Origin: an uncultured Bacteroidia bacterium
GTDB taxonomy: Bacteria > Bacteroidota > Bacteroidia > Bacteroidales > Prolixibacteraceae
Length of the DNA stretch: 33,165 nucleotides
Direction of reading: 5' to 3'
NCBI GenBank assembly: GCA_903907075.1
Contig: CAIVMQ010000125.1
Coordinates: 1-33,165, forward strand
Below, piece after piece: positions 6,667 through 15,676 of this stretch. Every line of letters begins with the position of its first letter. Position 1 is the first letter of the stretch. The notes beneath the pieces were generated by a model. It saw only the letters and a program-made list of their open reading frames with translations. It was not told the DNA's origin and did not search any database. Both the position numbers and the translations under genes were made by a program.

Positions 6667-8745
6667 TTATTTATCCGCGACATGATAGCTGACTAATAAG
6701 GAGGCAGATTTTTGTGGGATTGTCAATTTTATTCCATCAGTCATTTCTCGCCCCGTTTTTCGGATTCGTAAACCGTAATCTTCAAAAAATAAGTCGTAAT
6801 TTTCTAAAGCTTCAACTCCGGAAAGTTTTACATAAATAGAGTCAGCGTTAGCTCCTTGCCGGCGAAAGGCAACTATAATTCCGTCTTTTTGCAAGGGCCT
6901 ATTCATCTGATAAGCAAGCCATACATTATCTCCGGTATTGTTTCTACTCTCTGTTAACGGATAGTAGTCGCCATAAAAATAGGGGCGCAGATCTTTAAAG
7001 TCCTGAATTCTTTTCTGAAGGGCAGGGATAGGTTCAGAGGCTTTGCCGGTAACTTCCCAGTTCATTACAGCAGTAGCTCCTATTCCGGATCGGAATGTGT
7101 AACTATCTGTTTTGTATATTGCGGTGCCATGAATAGGGAGATATAGATTAAGTCCGAAGGTGTGACATTGGTATCCGTTAGGCTCACCATATTGGTAGTC
7201 GGTACGCCATAAAGGGGAGCTGCGTGAGGTTGTTTCAAGATCAAGGCGCCGGCCACCACTTGCGCAGTTGTCGATCAACAGATTGGGGAACCGAGCCAGC
7301 AGACTATCCCAGAACGCATATAACCCTTCGATATGGCGGATTTCGGAAATGCCAATTCGATTAGGCTTGTCATTGGCTTGCCAGTAGGGCATGGGGTCAA
7401 AATTGAAATCCTGACGGTAGTTATCAATCCCTTCGCTCTGTATCAAATCACCAATCAATGCAGTCATATAGGCTAAGGCATCTTTATTTCCCAGATCAAA
7501 AAGGGCGTTTTCATTACCGGGAAGTTTAATGAGCCATTGCGGATGCTCCCGGTCAATCATCGTTCCGGGGCTTACCCGTTCGGGCTCAAACCAAACCATA
7601 AACCTTGATCCCACTGCATGTGCTGCATCAGATACCGGTTTTAACCCATGTGGAAACCGCTCCTTATCCACTGTCCAGTTGCCGACGTTTTGCCACCATC
7701 CCCCTTTGGCTTTATCCCAGCCACACCCGGTATACCATCCGGCATCGAGCCAGAATACTTCGGGCAATATTTTGAACTGCTGATATCGTTTTATCAATGC
7801 TATGGCAAACTCCTCCGTCAGACAATTATATTCTCCACACGGCTCCGGATCACCATAATCAAAGCTTCCGGCAAGGGGGTATTCCGCATATTTATTCCCT
7901 ATTTTACGCGAATGATGGGCGAGGATAAATTGGCGAAACTGGTTGTGCCCTACCATCCTGTCGGCTCCCTGCCAGAATAACAGGGAGATCTTGGGGGTGC
8001 GGATCTCCTCACCCGGCAACAGCGTTAATTTCATGTGCTCCATGCCCGATTTTAACCAGAGTGTTTTTTCGTCAGATTGCACAATATCCGCATACCATTT
8101 ACCTGTCCAGCCCACTGATGCGATGATCCCTTGTTGCCCCGGAGCCTCAATATTAAAGAACGGGAATGCGGTATTGTCTGATGACCGGCCTCCGATTGGA
8201 GTCATATAGATGGGTTTCCCTATCTTCATCTTCTCATCGATAGGTTGAAAGTCATTGCGCTGTGCATCACTGCCTCTATTGTGATGAAGTGTATAGGCGC
8301 CCCCCTCATTGGCTACAAAGGGGTGGTCAATAATAGCCGCCTTTTCCAGAATCGGAGTGTTCGTTTCCGAGTTGTTGCAAAAGTGAATTACCCACTCAAC
8401 AGCAGGAAAGTCGGTAAAATTCGTCACTATGCATTGTACCACCAATCCTGTTTTTTTATCGGTATAACCGTAGAGCGTCTCCTCTGTGTTGGCTTCTGTG
8501 ATCTTAAGCTTTTGTGCACTAAACTTCCATCCCCGGATAAAATCTGTTGATGAGCGCCCACCATAAGTAAATGTAAAAGGGGGGAGTTTCCCTTTTGCAA
8601 AGTTTTGATCAATCCATGTTTTTACTTCGGAGGTGGTTTGGGCAAATTGTGGTTTCGATTGACCAAATACAATCCCAATATTGGTAAAAAGTGTTGCTAA
8701 GGTAATTAGAATTATTTTTTTGAGTACACTTGGTAGGATATTCAT
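6667..8745 (-). CDS. GH36 alpha-galactosidase, secreted
   Basis: This 692-residue secreted enzyme has the GH36 layout: signal peptide (about 1-28, ending VFGQ), N-terminal beta domain, catalytic barrel (about 300-610) and a C-terminal beta domain. Barrel motifs are PEVFWLDAGWY (328-338), WFEPERV (385-391), YRQDFNFDP (443-451) with predicted nucleophile D446, DNCASGGRRLDL (492-503) and LWRTDYQYG (512-520) with predicted acid/base D516. The 70-residue spacing of these two aspartates agrees with known GH36 enzymes. It should remove terminal alpha-galactose. The ATG at 8745 is preferred over a TTG two codons upstream, and the stop of the GH95 gene (8748-8750) lies only 2 bp before it, so the two are probably translated together. 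It is the last gene of the minus-strand glycosidase block. Confidence 0.88.
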   Translation of the reverse strand: MNILPSVLKKIILITLATLFTNIGIVFGQSKPQFAQTTSEVKTWIDQNFAKGKLPPFTFTYGGRSSTDFIRGWKFSAQKLKITEANTEETLYGYTDKKTGLVVQCIVTNFTDFPAVEWVIHFCNNSETNTPILEKAAIIDHPFVANEGGAYTLHHNRGSDAQRNDFQPIDEKMKIGKPIYMTPIGGRSSDNTAFPFFNIEAPGQQGIIASVGWTGKWYADIVQSDEKTLWLKSGMEHMKLTLLPGEEIRTPKISLLFWQGADRMVGHNQFRQFILAHHSRKIGNKYAEYPLAGSFDYGDPEPCGEYNCLTEEFAIALIKRYQQFKILPEVFWLDAGWYTGCGWDKAKGGWWQNVGNWTVDKERFPHGLKPVSDAAHAVGSRFMVWFEPERVSPGTMIDREHPQWLIKLPGNENALFDLGNKDALAYMTALIGDLIQSEGIDNYRQDFNFDPMPYWQANDKPNRIGISEIRHIEGLYAFWDSLLARFPNLLIDNCASGGRRLDLETTSRSSPLWRTDYQYGEPNGYQCHTFGLNLYLPIHGTAIYKTDSYTFRSGIGATAVMNWEVTGKASEPIPALQKRIQDFKDLRPYFYGDYYPLTESRNNTGDNVWLAYQMNRPLQKDGIIVAFRRQGANADSIYVKLSGVEALENYDLFFEDYGLRIRKTGREMTDGIKLTIPQKSASLLVSYHVADK

Positions 8746-8747
8746 TT

Positions 8748-11180
8748 TCAATTTATTTTTAGCTGATCATCAAGCAGATAGGATTTTCCATTTTCGGAAC
8801 TGGCGATATCAAGCGTTTTCTCTTTATATCTAATGGTGGCCTGACTGCCGCTTCGGGAATAAATCTTTGCAGTAACCAGTTGATTATTGGACCATTTGAT
8901 GTCAATAACAAAGCCATCCCTGGCTACAAGCCCGGTAATCTCTCCATTTTTCCAGACCGAGGGGAGAGCAGGGAGCAATTCGATATAGCCATTATGGCTT
9001 TGAAGGAGCATCTCTGCAATTCCTGATGTGCCTCCGAAATTTCCGTCAATCTGGAATGGTGGGTGGCCGCAGAAGAGATTGGGATAGGTACCTCCGGCAT
9101 TCGACATGTTTATATTGCCATTGTCGGTCTGGCGTAGCAGATTCTTGAGTAGCTTGTAGGCGCGGTCTCCATCTTTAAGCCTGGCCCAGAAGTTTACTTT
9201 CCATGCGAGTGACCATCCTGTGCCAATATCAGTCCGGGCATCCAGGCTTTTGCGCACTGCAGCGGCCAGTTCAGGTGTTTGTTGCGGATCAACCTGATTT
9301 CCTGGATGTAACATATAGATATGAGAAACATGACGGTGCGTGGGTTCGGTCTCCGTATATTCCTTCCCCCATTCCATTAAACGTCCATCAGATCCTATCT
9401 GAGGAACAGCAAGATTCTTCAGGGAGACGTCTATTTTTTCTAGCAGTGGATTTGTGTCTTTCAGTACTTCTGATGCTTTTATTACATTGGTGAACAGTTC
9501 GTGGATCACCTCCTGATCATGTGATGGGCCCATGCTGATCGAACAATTAGAACCATCCGGGGCGACGAAAACATTTTCAGGCGAAGCCGCAGGACCTGAT
9601 ACCAGCTTGCCTGTAGCCGGATCTTTTACGAGCCAGTCAAGATAAAACCGGGCAGATTCGAGCATAATCGGATATACCCGCTCCAGATATTTCCGATCCA
9701 CGGTATAGGTATAATGATCCCAGAGATGCTGACAAAGCCAGGCTCCTGCTCCAACATGCATGCCCCAACCAGGATGCTCCCCGGGTGAGGTAAATCCCCA
9801 CACATTGGTAATAGGGTGAATAACCCAGCCATTGGCTTTATAGTGTACTGCAGCAGTAACCCGCCCCGGCTTAACCACCGATTCAATGAGATTCGTTAAA
9901 GGACCGTAGCATTCCGAAAGGTTTGTAATGTCAGCAGGCCAGTAGTTCATCTGGACGTTGATATCGGTATGATAGTCTCCGTTCCATGCACTCTGTATTT
10001 TATTGGCCCATATGCCCTGAAGGTTTGCCGGTAGCGACCCTTCGCGTGAAGAGGAGATCAACAGATACCTGCCGAACTGGAAATAGATCTCCTGAAGATG
10101 AAGATCATCGGGATTATGTTCTTGATTCTTTAGCCGAATATGGGTTGGAATGGTGTCAGGATCATTTGTTGTAAGCTTTAAACTCACTTTTCCTGCGAGG
10201 GAGAAATAATCAGCTACATGTCTTTTTAAAAGGGTTGTATAGGGCTGTATAACTACTTTATTGAGTTGTTCTAAGGAGGTTGTCCTTGGATTATCTCCCA
10301 GGTAGGTGGGATATTCCTGTTTGTAATTAGTCGAAGTGGTGAGGAATATAATCACCTCATCGGCATTCTTTACCTCCATCTGATTATTGGAAAAGGTAAC
10401 TGACCCTCCGATTGATATAGCTTTTAATCGTGCGGCATATGTCATCCCATCACCCCCTTTGCCGTTATCCATAGTCCCGGTCATCACTAATTGGTCATTT
10501 TCAATGTGGGTTTCAAATCGCTCGGGTCGGTTAATTGAAGATTTGAAGCTTAACGCCCCTTTTTTATCTGAGGATAGCCTCATAATCAATGCCCTGTCCG
10601 GATAGCTCGCAAAGATCTCCCGTTTGTAGTTGACCCCTTCCTGACGATAGGTTACCACTACTACTCCGCGATTTAAATCTAGTTCACGGTGATAAGTATC
10701 GTAAGTGGCTGTTTTCCCAAAGTCTAGCCAGAGATCGCCCAGTGTTTGATAACATCCAAATGGGACTTTGGCCCCGTTTCCCTGACCCGATCCGGCCCCT
10801 TTGCACACCTGAGTTTTAAGGGTAAGCGCGGTGGCTTCCTTATATTTGCCGCTAAATAGCAATTCCCGTATTTTAGAGAGTGAGGCAAACGCATCGGGAT
10901 TGTTGTTGTCGTCAGCACTGCCTGACCATAAGGTTTTTTCATTGAGCTGAAGCCGTTCATGATTAACATCACCAAATACCATTGCTCCAAGAAATCCATT
11001 TCCGATAGGGAAGGCCTTTAACCACTGTGGATCATTTTCCCAGCCACCCTTCACATCCGGCACCGTTGAGATCGCGGGCTGATTGTCCCATATCCGTAGC
11101 GGAGGGGTTGTCTTGGTGTTTAAGCTACACGAGAAAAATAGTGCCCCAAGTAGAAGCAATAGCAGGATTCGATTAGTCAT
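8748..11180 (-). CDS. GH95 lipoprotein, alpha-L-fucosidase/galactosidase
   Basis: This 810-residue lipoprotein (lipobox ending at C18, LLLGALFFSCS) belongs to GH95, whose inverting members remove terminal alpha-L-fucose or alpha-L-galactose. Family signatures include FPIGNGFLGAMVFG (57-70), LNEKTLWSG (79-87), LPANLQGIW (383-391), DINVQMNYWPADITNLSE (406-423), SPENVF (533-538) with predicted general acid E535, HRHVSHIYMLHPG (615-627) and IDGNFGGTSGIAEML (711-725) with D712. The NxN pair of Bifidobacterium AfcA (N421, N423) reads D406-I-N408 here, so the first Asn is an Asp, which may affect specificity. It sits between the PhyH-like gene (121-bp gap) and GH36 (2-bp gap) on the same strand. Fucose versus L-galactose cannot be decided from sequence. 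Confidence 0.87.
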   Translation of the reverse strand: MTNRILLLLLLGALFFSCSLNTKTTPPLRIWDNQPAISTVPDVKGGWENDPQWLKAFPIGNGFLGAMVFGDVNHERLQLNEKTLWSGSADDNNNPDAFASLSKIRELLFSGKYKEATALTLKTQVCKGAGSGQGNGAKVPFGCYQTLGDLWLDFGKTATYDTYHRELDLNRGVVVVTYRQEGVNYKREIFASYPDRALIMRLSSDKKGALSFKSSINRPERFETHIENDQLVMTGTMDNGKGGDGMTYAARLKAISIGGSVTFSNNQMEVKNADEVIIFLTTSTNYKQEYPTYLGDNPRTTSLEQLNKVVIQPYTTLLKRHVADYFSLAGKVSLKLTTNDPDTIPTHIRLKNQEHNPDDLHLQEIYFQFGRYLLISSSREGSLPANLQGIWANKIQSAWNGDYHTDINVQMNYWPADITNLSECYGPLTNLIESVVKPGRVTAAVHYKANGWVIHPITNVWGFTSPGEHPGWGMHVGAGAWLCQHLWDHYTYTVDRKYLERVYPIMLESARFYLDWLVKDPATGKLVSGPAASPENVFVAPDGSNCSISMGPSHDQEVIHELFTNVIKASEVLKDTNPLLEKIDVSLKNLAVPQIGSDGRLMEWGKEYTETEPTHRHVSHIYMLHPGNQVDPQQTPELAAAVRKSLDARTDIGTGWSLAWKVNFWARLKDGDRAYKLLKNLLRQTDNGNINMSNAGGTYPNLFCGHPPFQIDGNFGGTSGIAEMLLQSHNGYIELLPALPSVWKNGEITGLVARDGFVIDIKWSNNQLVTAKIYSRSGSQATIRYKEKTLDIASSENGKSYLLDDQLKIN

Positions 11181-11301
11181 ACGTTCGTTATTAATGTGCT
11201 ATTAGTTAGTTTTTTATTCTTTTTATTAATCTCTGAGACGAACTCATTCATGGGTTTTCTGAAAACTTATTGAAAGATTGAGGTTTGAAAAATCTGGAGC
11301 T

Positions 11302-12135
11302 TCATACATTGCGGGTATTAGAGCTTGAGTATATCAATGGGTTTTGAGATTCATCATTGAGTAGATCACCAATTTTGAGTCTGGAGACCTGTTCATCGGT
11401 AAGTATATTTTTAATCCCATTGAAAGTTGCCCCGTCGGGCATATAGGCGCAAGTCATGGCCCGTCTAAATCCACTGGTCATATTAGCCCCCGCACCATGA
11501 ATTGTGAGGCCATTGTGAAATGAACAGCTTCCTGCCTTCATAGGTACTGCTGCCGATTTGGCGTGCATGAATTGAGGGTAAAAATCAAAAATGGCATCCA
11601 TGTTTTTCCCGATTCCGGGATTATCAAAGGTGGTATGATGAAAGGTTCCGGGGATAAAATAGAGACAGCCATTTTCAAGGGTCGCATCATCAAGAGCCAC
11701 CCAGATCGATAAAGCCCGTCGGTCACTGAAAGACCAGAACGGGGTGTCAAGATGCCAGGATGTGGGATTTGCCCAAGGCCGTTTTATCAGTGCCTGGTCG
11801 TGCCAGATCCGTGTCCCATCCCAACCGGCAAGATCGGCCACCATCTTGCCGAGATTTTTATCCAGCATGAGCTGCTTTATTTTGTCGTTCGTTTGCCATA
11901 GGTTAAGCATCTGGTCGAATACCTTGGCATAATAGTCGCTATCTTTATTAATGCCATCATCATCACCAACTTTAATAGTGCTGCCCGGCATCTTTCTGCC
12001 ATCCCGCTCAACGATCGCCTCGGTAACCGCATCACGCCATAGGGATAATTCTGTTTGGTCCAGAAAATTTTCTATTACAACATAGCCATTCTCCCGATAG
12101 GTGTCAATCTGTTGTTGGGAAAGGTTCGTGTTCAT
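11302..12135 (-). CDS. Phytanoyl-CoA dioxygenase-family oxygenase
   Basis: This 277-residue cytoplasmic protein belongs to the PhyH family of Fe(II)/2-oxoglutarate oxygenases. The iron triad is visible: H128-x-D130 in SWHLDTPF and H213 in TIHGAGAN. R224 lies eleven residues after H213, the spacing of the 2-oxoglutarate arginine in human PHYH, so the enzyme should be active. The substrate is unknown. The start at 12135 (MNTNLSQQQIDTYRENGYVV) is chosen because a TATCTTTG -7 box at 12178-12185 lies between it and the longer possible start at 12222. A hairpin at 12219-12259 separates it from the GH127 gene, so it probably heads a transcript with GH95 and GH36. An oxygenase is unexpected in a glycosidase locus; a sugar or glycoside derivative is a possible substrate, but that is speculation. 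Confidence 0.85.
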   Translation of the reverse strand: MNTNLSQQQIDTYRENGYVVIENFLDQTELSLWRDAVTEAIVERDGRKMPGSTIKVGDDDGINKDSDYYAKVFDQMLNLWQTNDKIKQLMLDKNLGKMVADLAGWDGTRIWHDQALIKRPWANPTSWHLDTPFWSFSDRRALSIWVALDDATLENGCLYFIPGTFHHTTFDNPGIGKNMDAIFDFYPQFMHAKSAAVPMKAGSCSFHNGLTIHGAGANMTSGFRRAMTCAYMPDGATFNGIKNILTDEQVSRLKIGDLLNDESQNPLIYSSSNTRNV

Positions 12136-12177
12136 AAGGTTGAGGTCTGATAATAGTTTGATGACTGTTCGTTCTTT

Positions 12178-12185
12178 CAAAGATA
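12178..12185 (-). promoter_or_regulatory. -7 box before the PhyH gene
   Basis: The minus strand reads TATCTTTG, an exact TAnnTTTG match, giving a leader of about 36 nt before the ATG at 12135. No TTTG lies at the ideal -33 distance. It follows directly on the GH127 terminator, which supports a separate transcript for PhyH-GH95-GH36. Confidence 0.5.
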
Positions 12186-12218
12186 TAAAAATGCAACTAA
12201 TTTTCCGGTTCCAAATTT

Positions 12219-12259
12219 TCACCCGTTGACTGTGTATCTGCTGAACAGTTAACGGGTGA
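12219..12259 (-). terminator. Terminator hairpin after GH127
   Basis: Arms 12219-12233 and 12245-12259 pair over 15 bp with a single G-T wobble around an 11-nt loop. On the minus strand the hairpin starts 13 bp beyond the GH127 stop. The T-tract is short (AAATTT), so termination may be partial. Confidence 0.6.
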
Positions 12260-12272
12260 CTTTAGTGAGATT

Positions 12273-14207
12273 TTATTTTTTGGGAATCCAAACCTTCATC
12301 TTTCCGATATCCCGGTTATTCCAGGCAAAATAAGGGATTGCCGTAATCCTATTTTCTCCGTTACCATCACTGCTTGAAATCGTTTCGATACCACCGAGTA
12401 AATCTGGACTAAACCCGGCATTCAGTTCGCTAGTTTCACTCAGATTTAGATTGTCAATGTTTTCGTTGTCGATCGCTTCCAGGCAATAGACAATCGGGCC
12501 CCGTTCGATGGCGACCTTACCCAGGTCCTCTTTTACTGCGTTATTGGCTACAACCTGGTGGATCTGCATGGGAAGCGATAGGTTTAACAAATCGCCCTGC
12601 TTCCATTCGCGGTCAATCACGGCATAGCCTTTGTCTGCTTGGAATGAAACGTTTTCTCCATTGATGGTTAGCGAAACTGCCTCTTTCCCAGGTTTGTAGT
12701 AAGTATATAGCTCTCCAGGTACCGGTTGGTTTTTAGACCATCCCGGTAGGCGAAGGCAGAGTGTGAATTTCCCTGGTTTTTCGGGAGAAACTGAAATCTT
12801 CACATTCCCATCCCAAGGATACAGGCTCTGTTGGGTGATCGTAACCGGATTTTTTCCGTTCAGCTTAATTTTCGACGAACTGCTCACATAAAGATTCACA
12901 TAAAGTTTATTCTCCCCTTGAGCGTAGATATAACCTGGTACTGAAGGGAGAAAACGGCACATATTGGTCGGACAGCACGAGCACCCAAACCACGGCTGAC
13001 GATCAAGATGACCTCCGCTATTGAATTTATACTTAAGATCACACTCAAGGGGATTCGCATAAAAGAACGTTTTCCCATCTTGCCCAATTCCGGATATCAC
13101 TCCATTGTAAAGACTCCGTTCCAGCACATCGATATATTTTGCGTCGCCGTGAAGTAAAAACATCCGGTAGTTCCAATAAACATTGGCAATAGCCGCGCAG
13201 GTTTCGTTATATGCTGTGGTATTCGGCAGTTCATAATTATCGCCAAAGGCTTCTCCTTCACCTCGGGAACCAACACCTCCTGTGATATAGAATTTTTTAG
13301 CGACCATATTTTCCCAGATCTTATCAATAGCAGAAACGTAATCTGTATTACCGGTAAGGGCGGCCACATCGGCTACTCCCGAATAGAGGTAGCCCGCGCG
13401 CACGGCATGGCCAACAGCTTCGTCCTGGAGGATAAAGGGTTTATGATCCTGTGAATAGGCTTTCTTGGGATCGTTTTCTTTTCCACGGCTGTCGATAAAA
13501 TATTGGGCTAAATCGAGGTATTTTTTCTCCTTTGTGATTCGGTATAATTTTACCAATCCCATCTCGACAATTTCATGGCCTGGAGCATCACGACGTTTGC
13601 CTGGAGTAAAAACCTGCCGGAGCAGATCTGCATTCTTAAGGGCTATATTCAAGAAGTTTCGTTTGCCTGTGGCTTGAAAATGTGCTGAGGCAGCTTCAAA
13701 AAGATGACCCGAATTATACAACTCATGACTAAGTATAGACTCATTCATCCAACGTTCATTGCCCGACCAGACATGAGGATGATTAGGGTCGATAGTCCGG
13801 GCAGTGTATAAATAACCATCACCCTCTTGCGCCTTCCCAATAATGGTGATTAAACTATCGACATAGTGGTCGAGATTCGGATCGGGATGAACACTCATCG
13901 AATAGGAAGCCCCTTCGATAATCTTATAGATATCGGTATCATCAAAGGGATATTCAGTACCGAACTTACCCTCTTTTTTTGCTGCTTTCTCGAAATTGGC
14001 CACCCTTCCAGTCTCCTCACATTTGGCAAACGAGGCAGGGATTGTAACTGTTCGTGTGATCTCTATCTTGGGAGACCAGAATTGATCGCTGATTTTTACC
14101 TCATTGAAGGGGATTCCCTGGATCTGATAGTCCGATTTTGAGGGTTGATTTTTACACGAAAAGAAGACTAAAATAACAAAAAGAGAAATAATTTCAAGAA
14201 TCTTCAT
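12273..14207 (-). CDS. GH127 beta-L-arabinofuranosidase lipoprotein
   Basis: This 644-residue lipoprotein (lipobox ending at C18, LVFFSCK) belongs to GH127 (former DUF1680). HypBA1, the reference member, removes beta-1,2-linked L-arabinofuranose from hydroxyproline-linked arabino-oligosaccharides using a zinc-bound cysteine nucleophile. The equivalent residues are present: E319 in GEGEAFGDNYELPN (predicted acid/base), E335 and C337 in NETCAAI, and C411/C412 in WFGCSCCPTN, where C411 would be the nucleophile. Spacings match HypBA1 closely. The ATG overlaps the TGA of the upstream AAA ATPase gene by 4 bp (14204-14207), so translation is likely coupled. A strong hairpin follows the stop. Likely substrates are beta-arabinofuranosides of plant cell-wall glycoproteins or pectin side chains; related families (GH137, GH142, GH146) have similar activities. 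Confidence 0.87.
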   Translation of the reverse strand: MKILEIISLFVILVFFSCKNQPSKSDYQIQGIPFNEVKISDQFWSPKIEITRTVTIPASFAKCEETGRVANFEKAAKKEGKFGTEYPFDDTDIYKIIEGASYSMSVHPDPNLDHYVDSLITIIGKAQEGDGYLYTARTIDPNHPHVWSGNERWMNESILSHELYNSGHLFEAASAHFQATGKRNFLNIALKNADLLRQVFTPGKRRDAPGHEIVEMGLVKLYRITKEKKYLDLAQYFIDSRGKENDPKKAYSQDHKPFILQDEAVGHAVRAGYLYSGVADVAALTGNTDYVSAIDKIWENMVAKKFYITGGVGSRGEGEAFGDNYELPNTTAYNETCAAIANVYWNYRMFLLHGDAKYIDVLERSLYNGVISGIGQDGKTFFYANPLECDLKYKFNSGGHLDRQPWFGCSCCPTNMCRFLPSVPGYIYAQGENKLYVNLYVSSSSKIKLNGKNPVTITQQSLYPWDGNVKISVSPEKPGKFTLCLRLPGWSKNQPVPGELYTYYKPGKEAVSLTINGENVSFQADKGYAVIDREWKQGDLLNLSLPMQIHQVVANNAVKEDLGKVAIERGPIVYCLEAIDNENIDNLNLSETSELNAGFSPDLLGGIETISSSDGNGENRITAIPYFAWNNRDIGKMKVWIPKK

Positions 14208-15553
14208 TGCAAGAGTTTTAAGTAATAGTCAATGATTTGGTTTAATTGGGATGAATGATAAAATGGTATATTGAGCAATAAGAATTTTTTGCCTGCTGTA
14301 GTTTGGATTTCAGATTCAGAGAAAGGCTGATTCCAGATTCTGATAGCAAGTTTATGTGGGGCCTTATCCATGAAAAGGTGTAAGGATTTCAAGGTACTTC
14401 CAACGCCAGCTTTAACTTCTATGGGAATTAAAAATCCATTGTAGGAAAGCAAATAATCAACTTCTGCATTTGAATTCTTGGCTTCCCGGACCCAAAAGAC
14501 TCGTTGTGAAAGTATATTGTAGTCTTCAGCAATCAACTCTTGGCCTACTATATGTTCAGCAATTAGTCCGCGCCATGCTGAACTCAGTTCATTGGCCCCA
14601 AAAACTTCAGTTTGAACCCCTGCTGCATAATTTAACAAACCGGTATCGAGCCAGTGAAGACGCGGGGATTTCTTAAAATCGGGAAGAAATGGAATGCTTG
14701 ATGAACTAGTAGGATATACAAGTTCAATAAGCATCGTTTTTTCAAGTAATCGGAATGCTTCTGCCATTTCTCGCGAACGATAATCCGATGCCCCGAAACG
14801 TTCAAATTTAATCCGTTGGCATCCAAATCTAAAACCGGTTCTTAGAATGTGTCTGATATACTGAACAGAATTGTTTCGTATTACATATTTCTCAACATCG
14901 TCGATGTAACCCCCAATCAATGACTGAAAATCGGCATTTAGGCTGATCAAATCGTTATTTTGAGCATAATTGGCAACTATTGCCGGCATTCCTCCTATTA
15001 ATGTAAACCTGTTGAAAAGAGACTGAAGTTTTTCGTGGGCGTAATCAGGAACAGGCCATTGAGATAGAACATCTAGTGCTACTTGTTCATGAAGGGCATT
15101 CAAAAACTCCTTGAATGAACATGGCCTGACTGCCAAATATTCAACTCTGCCCACCGGAAATGAGATATGCCTGTCTATTAGCGATTCAAGTAATGAACCT
15201 GCAGCGATCACATAGATTTCAGGAGCCTCTTCATAGAAATAGCGCAGAAGTGCAACTGCCTGAGGCGAATTTTGTATTTCATCAATAAAAATGAGCGTAG
15301 GCTTCTGCTCTTTTTTAAATCCCTTTAGAAAAAAGATAGCGTCGAGTTTTTCACTAAAGGCGTTTTTTGTATCGAAAATGGCTTTGTCTGCTGGCTTTTC
15401 TAGGTTTAGATAGATATATACAGGGTATTTTCTGGCAAATATATTAACCAGAGTTGTTTTTCCTACCTGACGTGCACCTCGTAATACCAGGGGCTTTCGG
15501 TTCACTTTCAACGACCACTCTTCGAGTTTGCTAATTATATTCCTGTAAATCAA
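14204..15553 (-). CDS. AAA ATPase with DUF4143 C-terminus
   Basis: This 449-residue protein has an N-terminal AAA_14-type ATPase with Walker A GARQVGKTT (26-34) and Walker B LIFIDE (87-92), and a C-terminal DUF4143 domain with a nuclease-like E364-x-D366 ... E379-x-K381 pattern (AEVDYLL ... IPIEVKAG). Such proteins are very common in Bacteroidetes and often present in many copies; their role is not established. The predicted start is TTG at 15553, because no ATG lies near and the family usually begins M-[IK]-Y-R. A Bacteroidetes promoter (15588-15617) lies upstream. Its stop overlaps the GH127 start by ATGA, an odd partner for a glycosidase, and suggests this gene was inserted at the head of a pre-existing operon. 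Confidence 0.85.
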   Translation of the reverse strand: MIYRNIISKLEEWSLKVNRKPLVLRGARQVGKTTLVNIFARKYPVYIYLNLEKPADKAIFDTKNAFSEKLDAIFFLKGFKKEQKPTLIFIDEIQNSPQAVALLRYFYEEAPEIYVIAAGSLLESLIDRHISFPVGRVEYLAVRPCSFKEFLNALHEQVALDVLSQWPVPDYAHEKLQSLFNRFTLIGGMPAIVANYAQNNDLISLNADFQSLIGGYIDDVEKYVIRNNSVQYIRHILRTGFRFGCQRIKFERFGASDYRSREMAEAFRLLEKTMLIELVYPTSSSSIPFLPDFKKSPRLHWLDTGLLNYAAGVQTEVFGANELSSAWRGLIAEHIVGQELIAEDYNILSQRVFWVREAKNSNAEVDYLLSYNGFLIPIEVKAGVGSTLKSLHLFMDKAPHKLAIRIWNQPFSESEIQTTAGKKFLLLNIPFYHSSQLNQIIDYYLKLLQ

Positions 15554-15587
15554 TATTATAAAATTTTATTTGTCATAGATCCAATAA

Positions 15588-15617
15588 CAAATATAAAGAA
15601 AAATGTCATAAAACCAA
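15588..15617 (-). promoter_or_regulatory. Bacteroidetes promoter for the AAA-GH127 pair
   Basis: On the minus strand TTG (15615-15617) is separated by 19 nt from TATATTTG (15588-15595), which fits the -33/-7 arrangement of the Bacteroidetes housekeeping sigma factor. The leader to the TTG start at 15553 would be about 28 nt. Confidence 0.55.
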
Positions 15618-15676
15618 TCATTAAATTAGAATAAAATGTATTAAAAGCAACCAGAGTATAAGTGTATCCCTCCTAT

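Noticed and set aside
12136..12222. Longer start of the PhyH gene
   Set aside because: The extension runs through a -7 promoter box and into the GH127 terminator hairpin, and it is not family-like.
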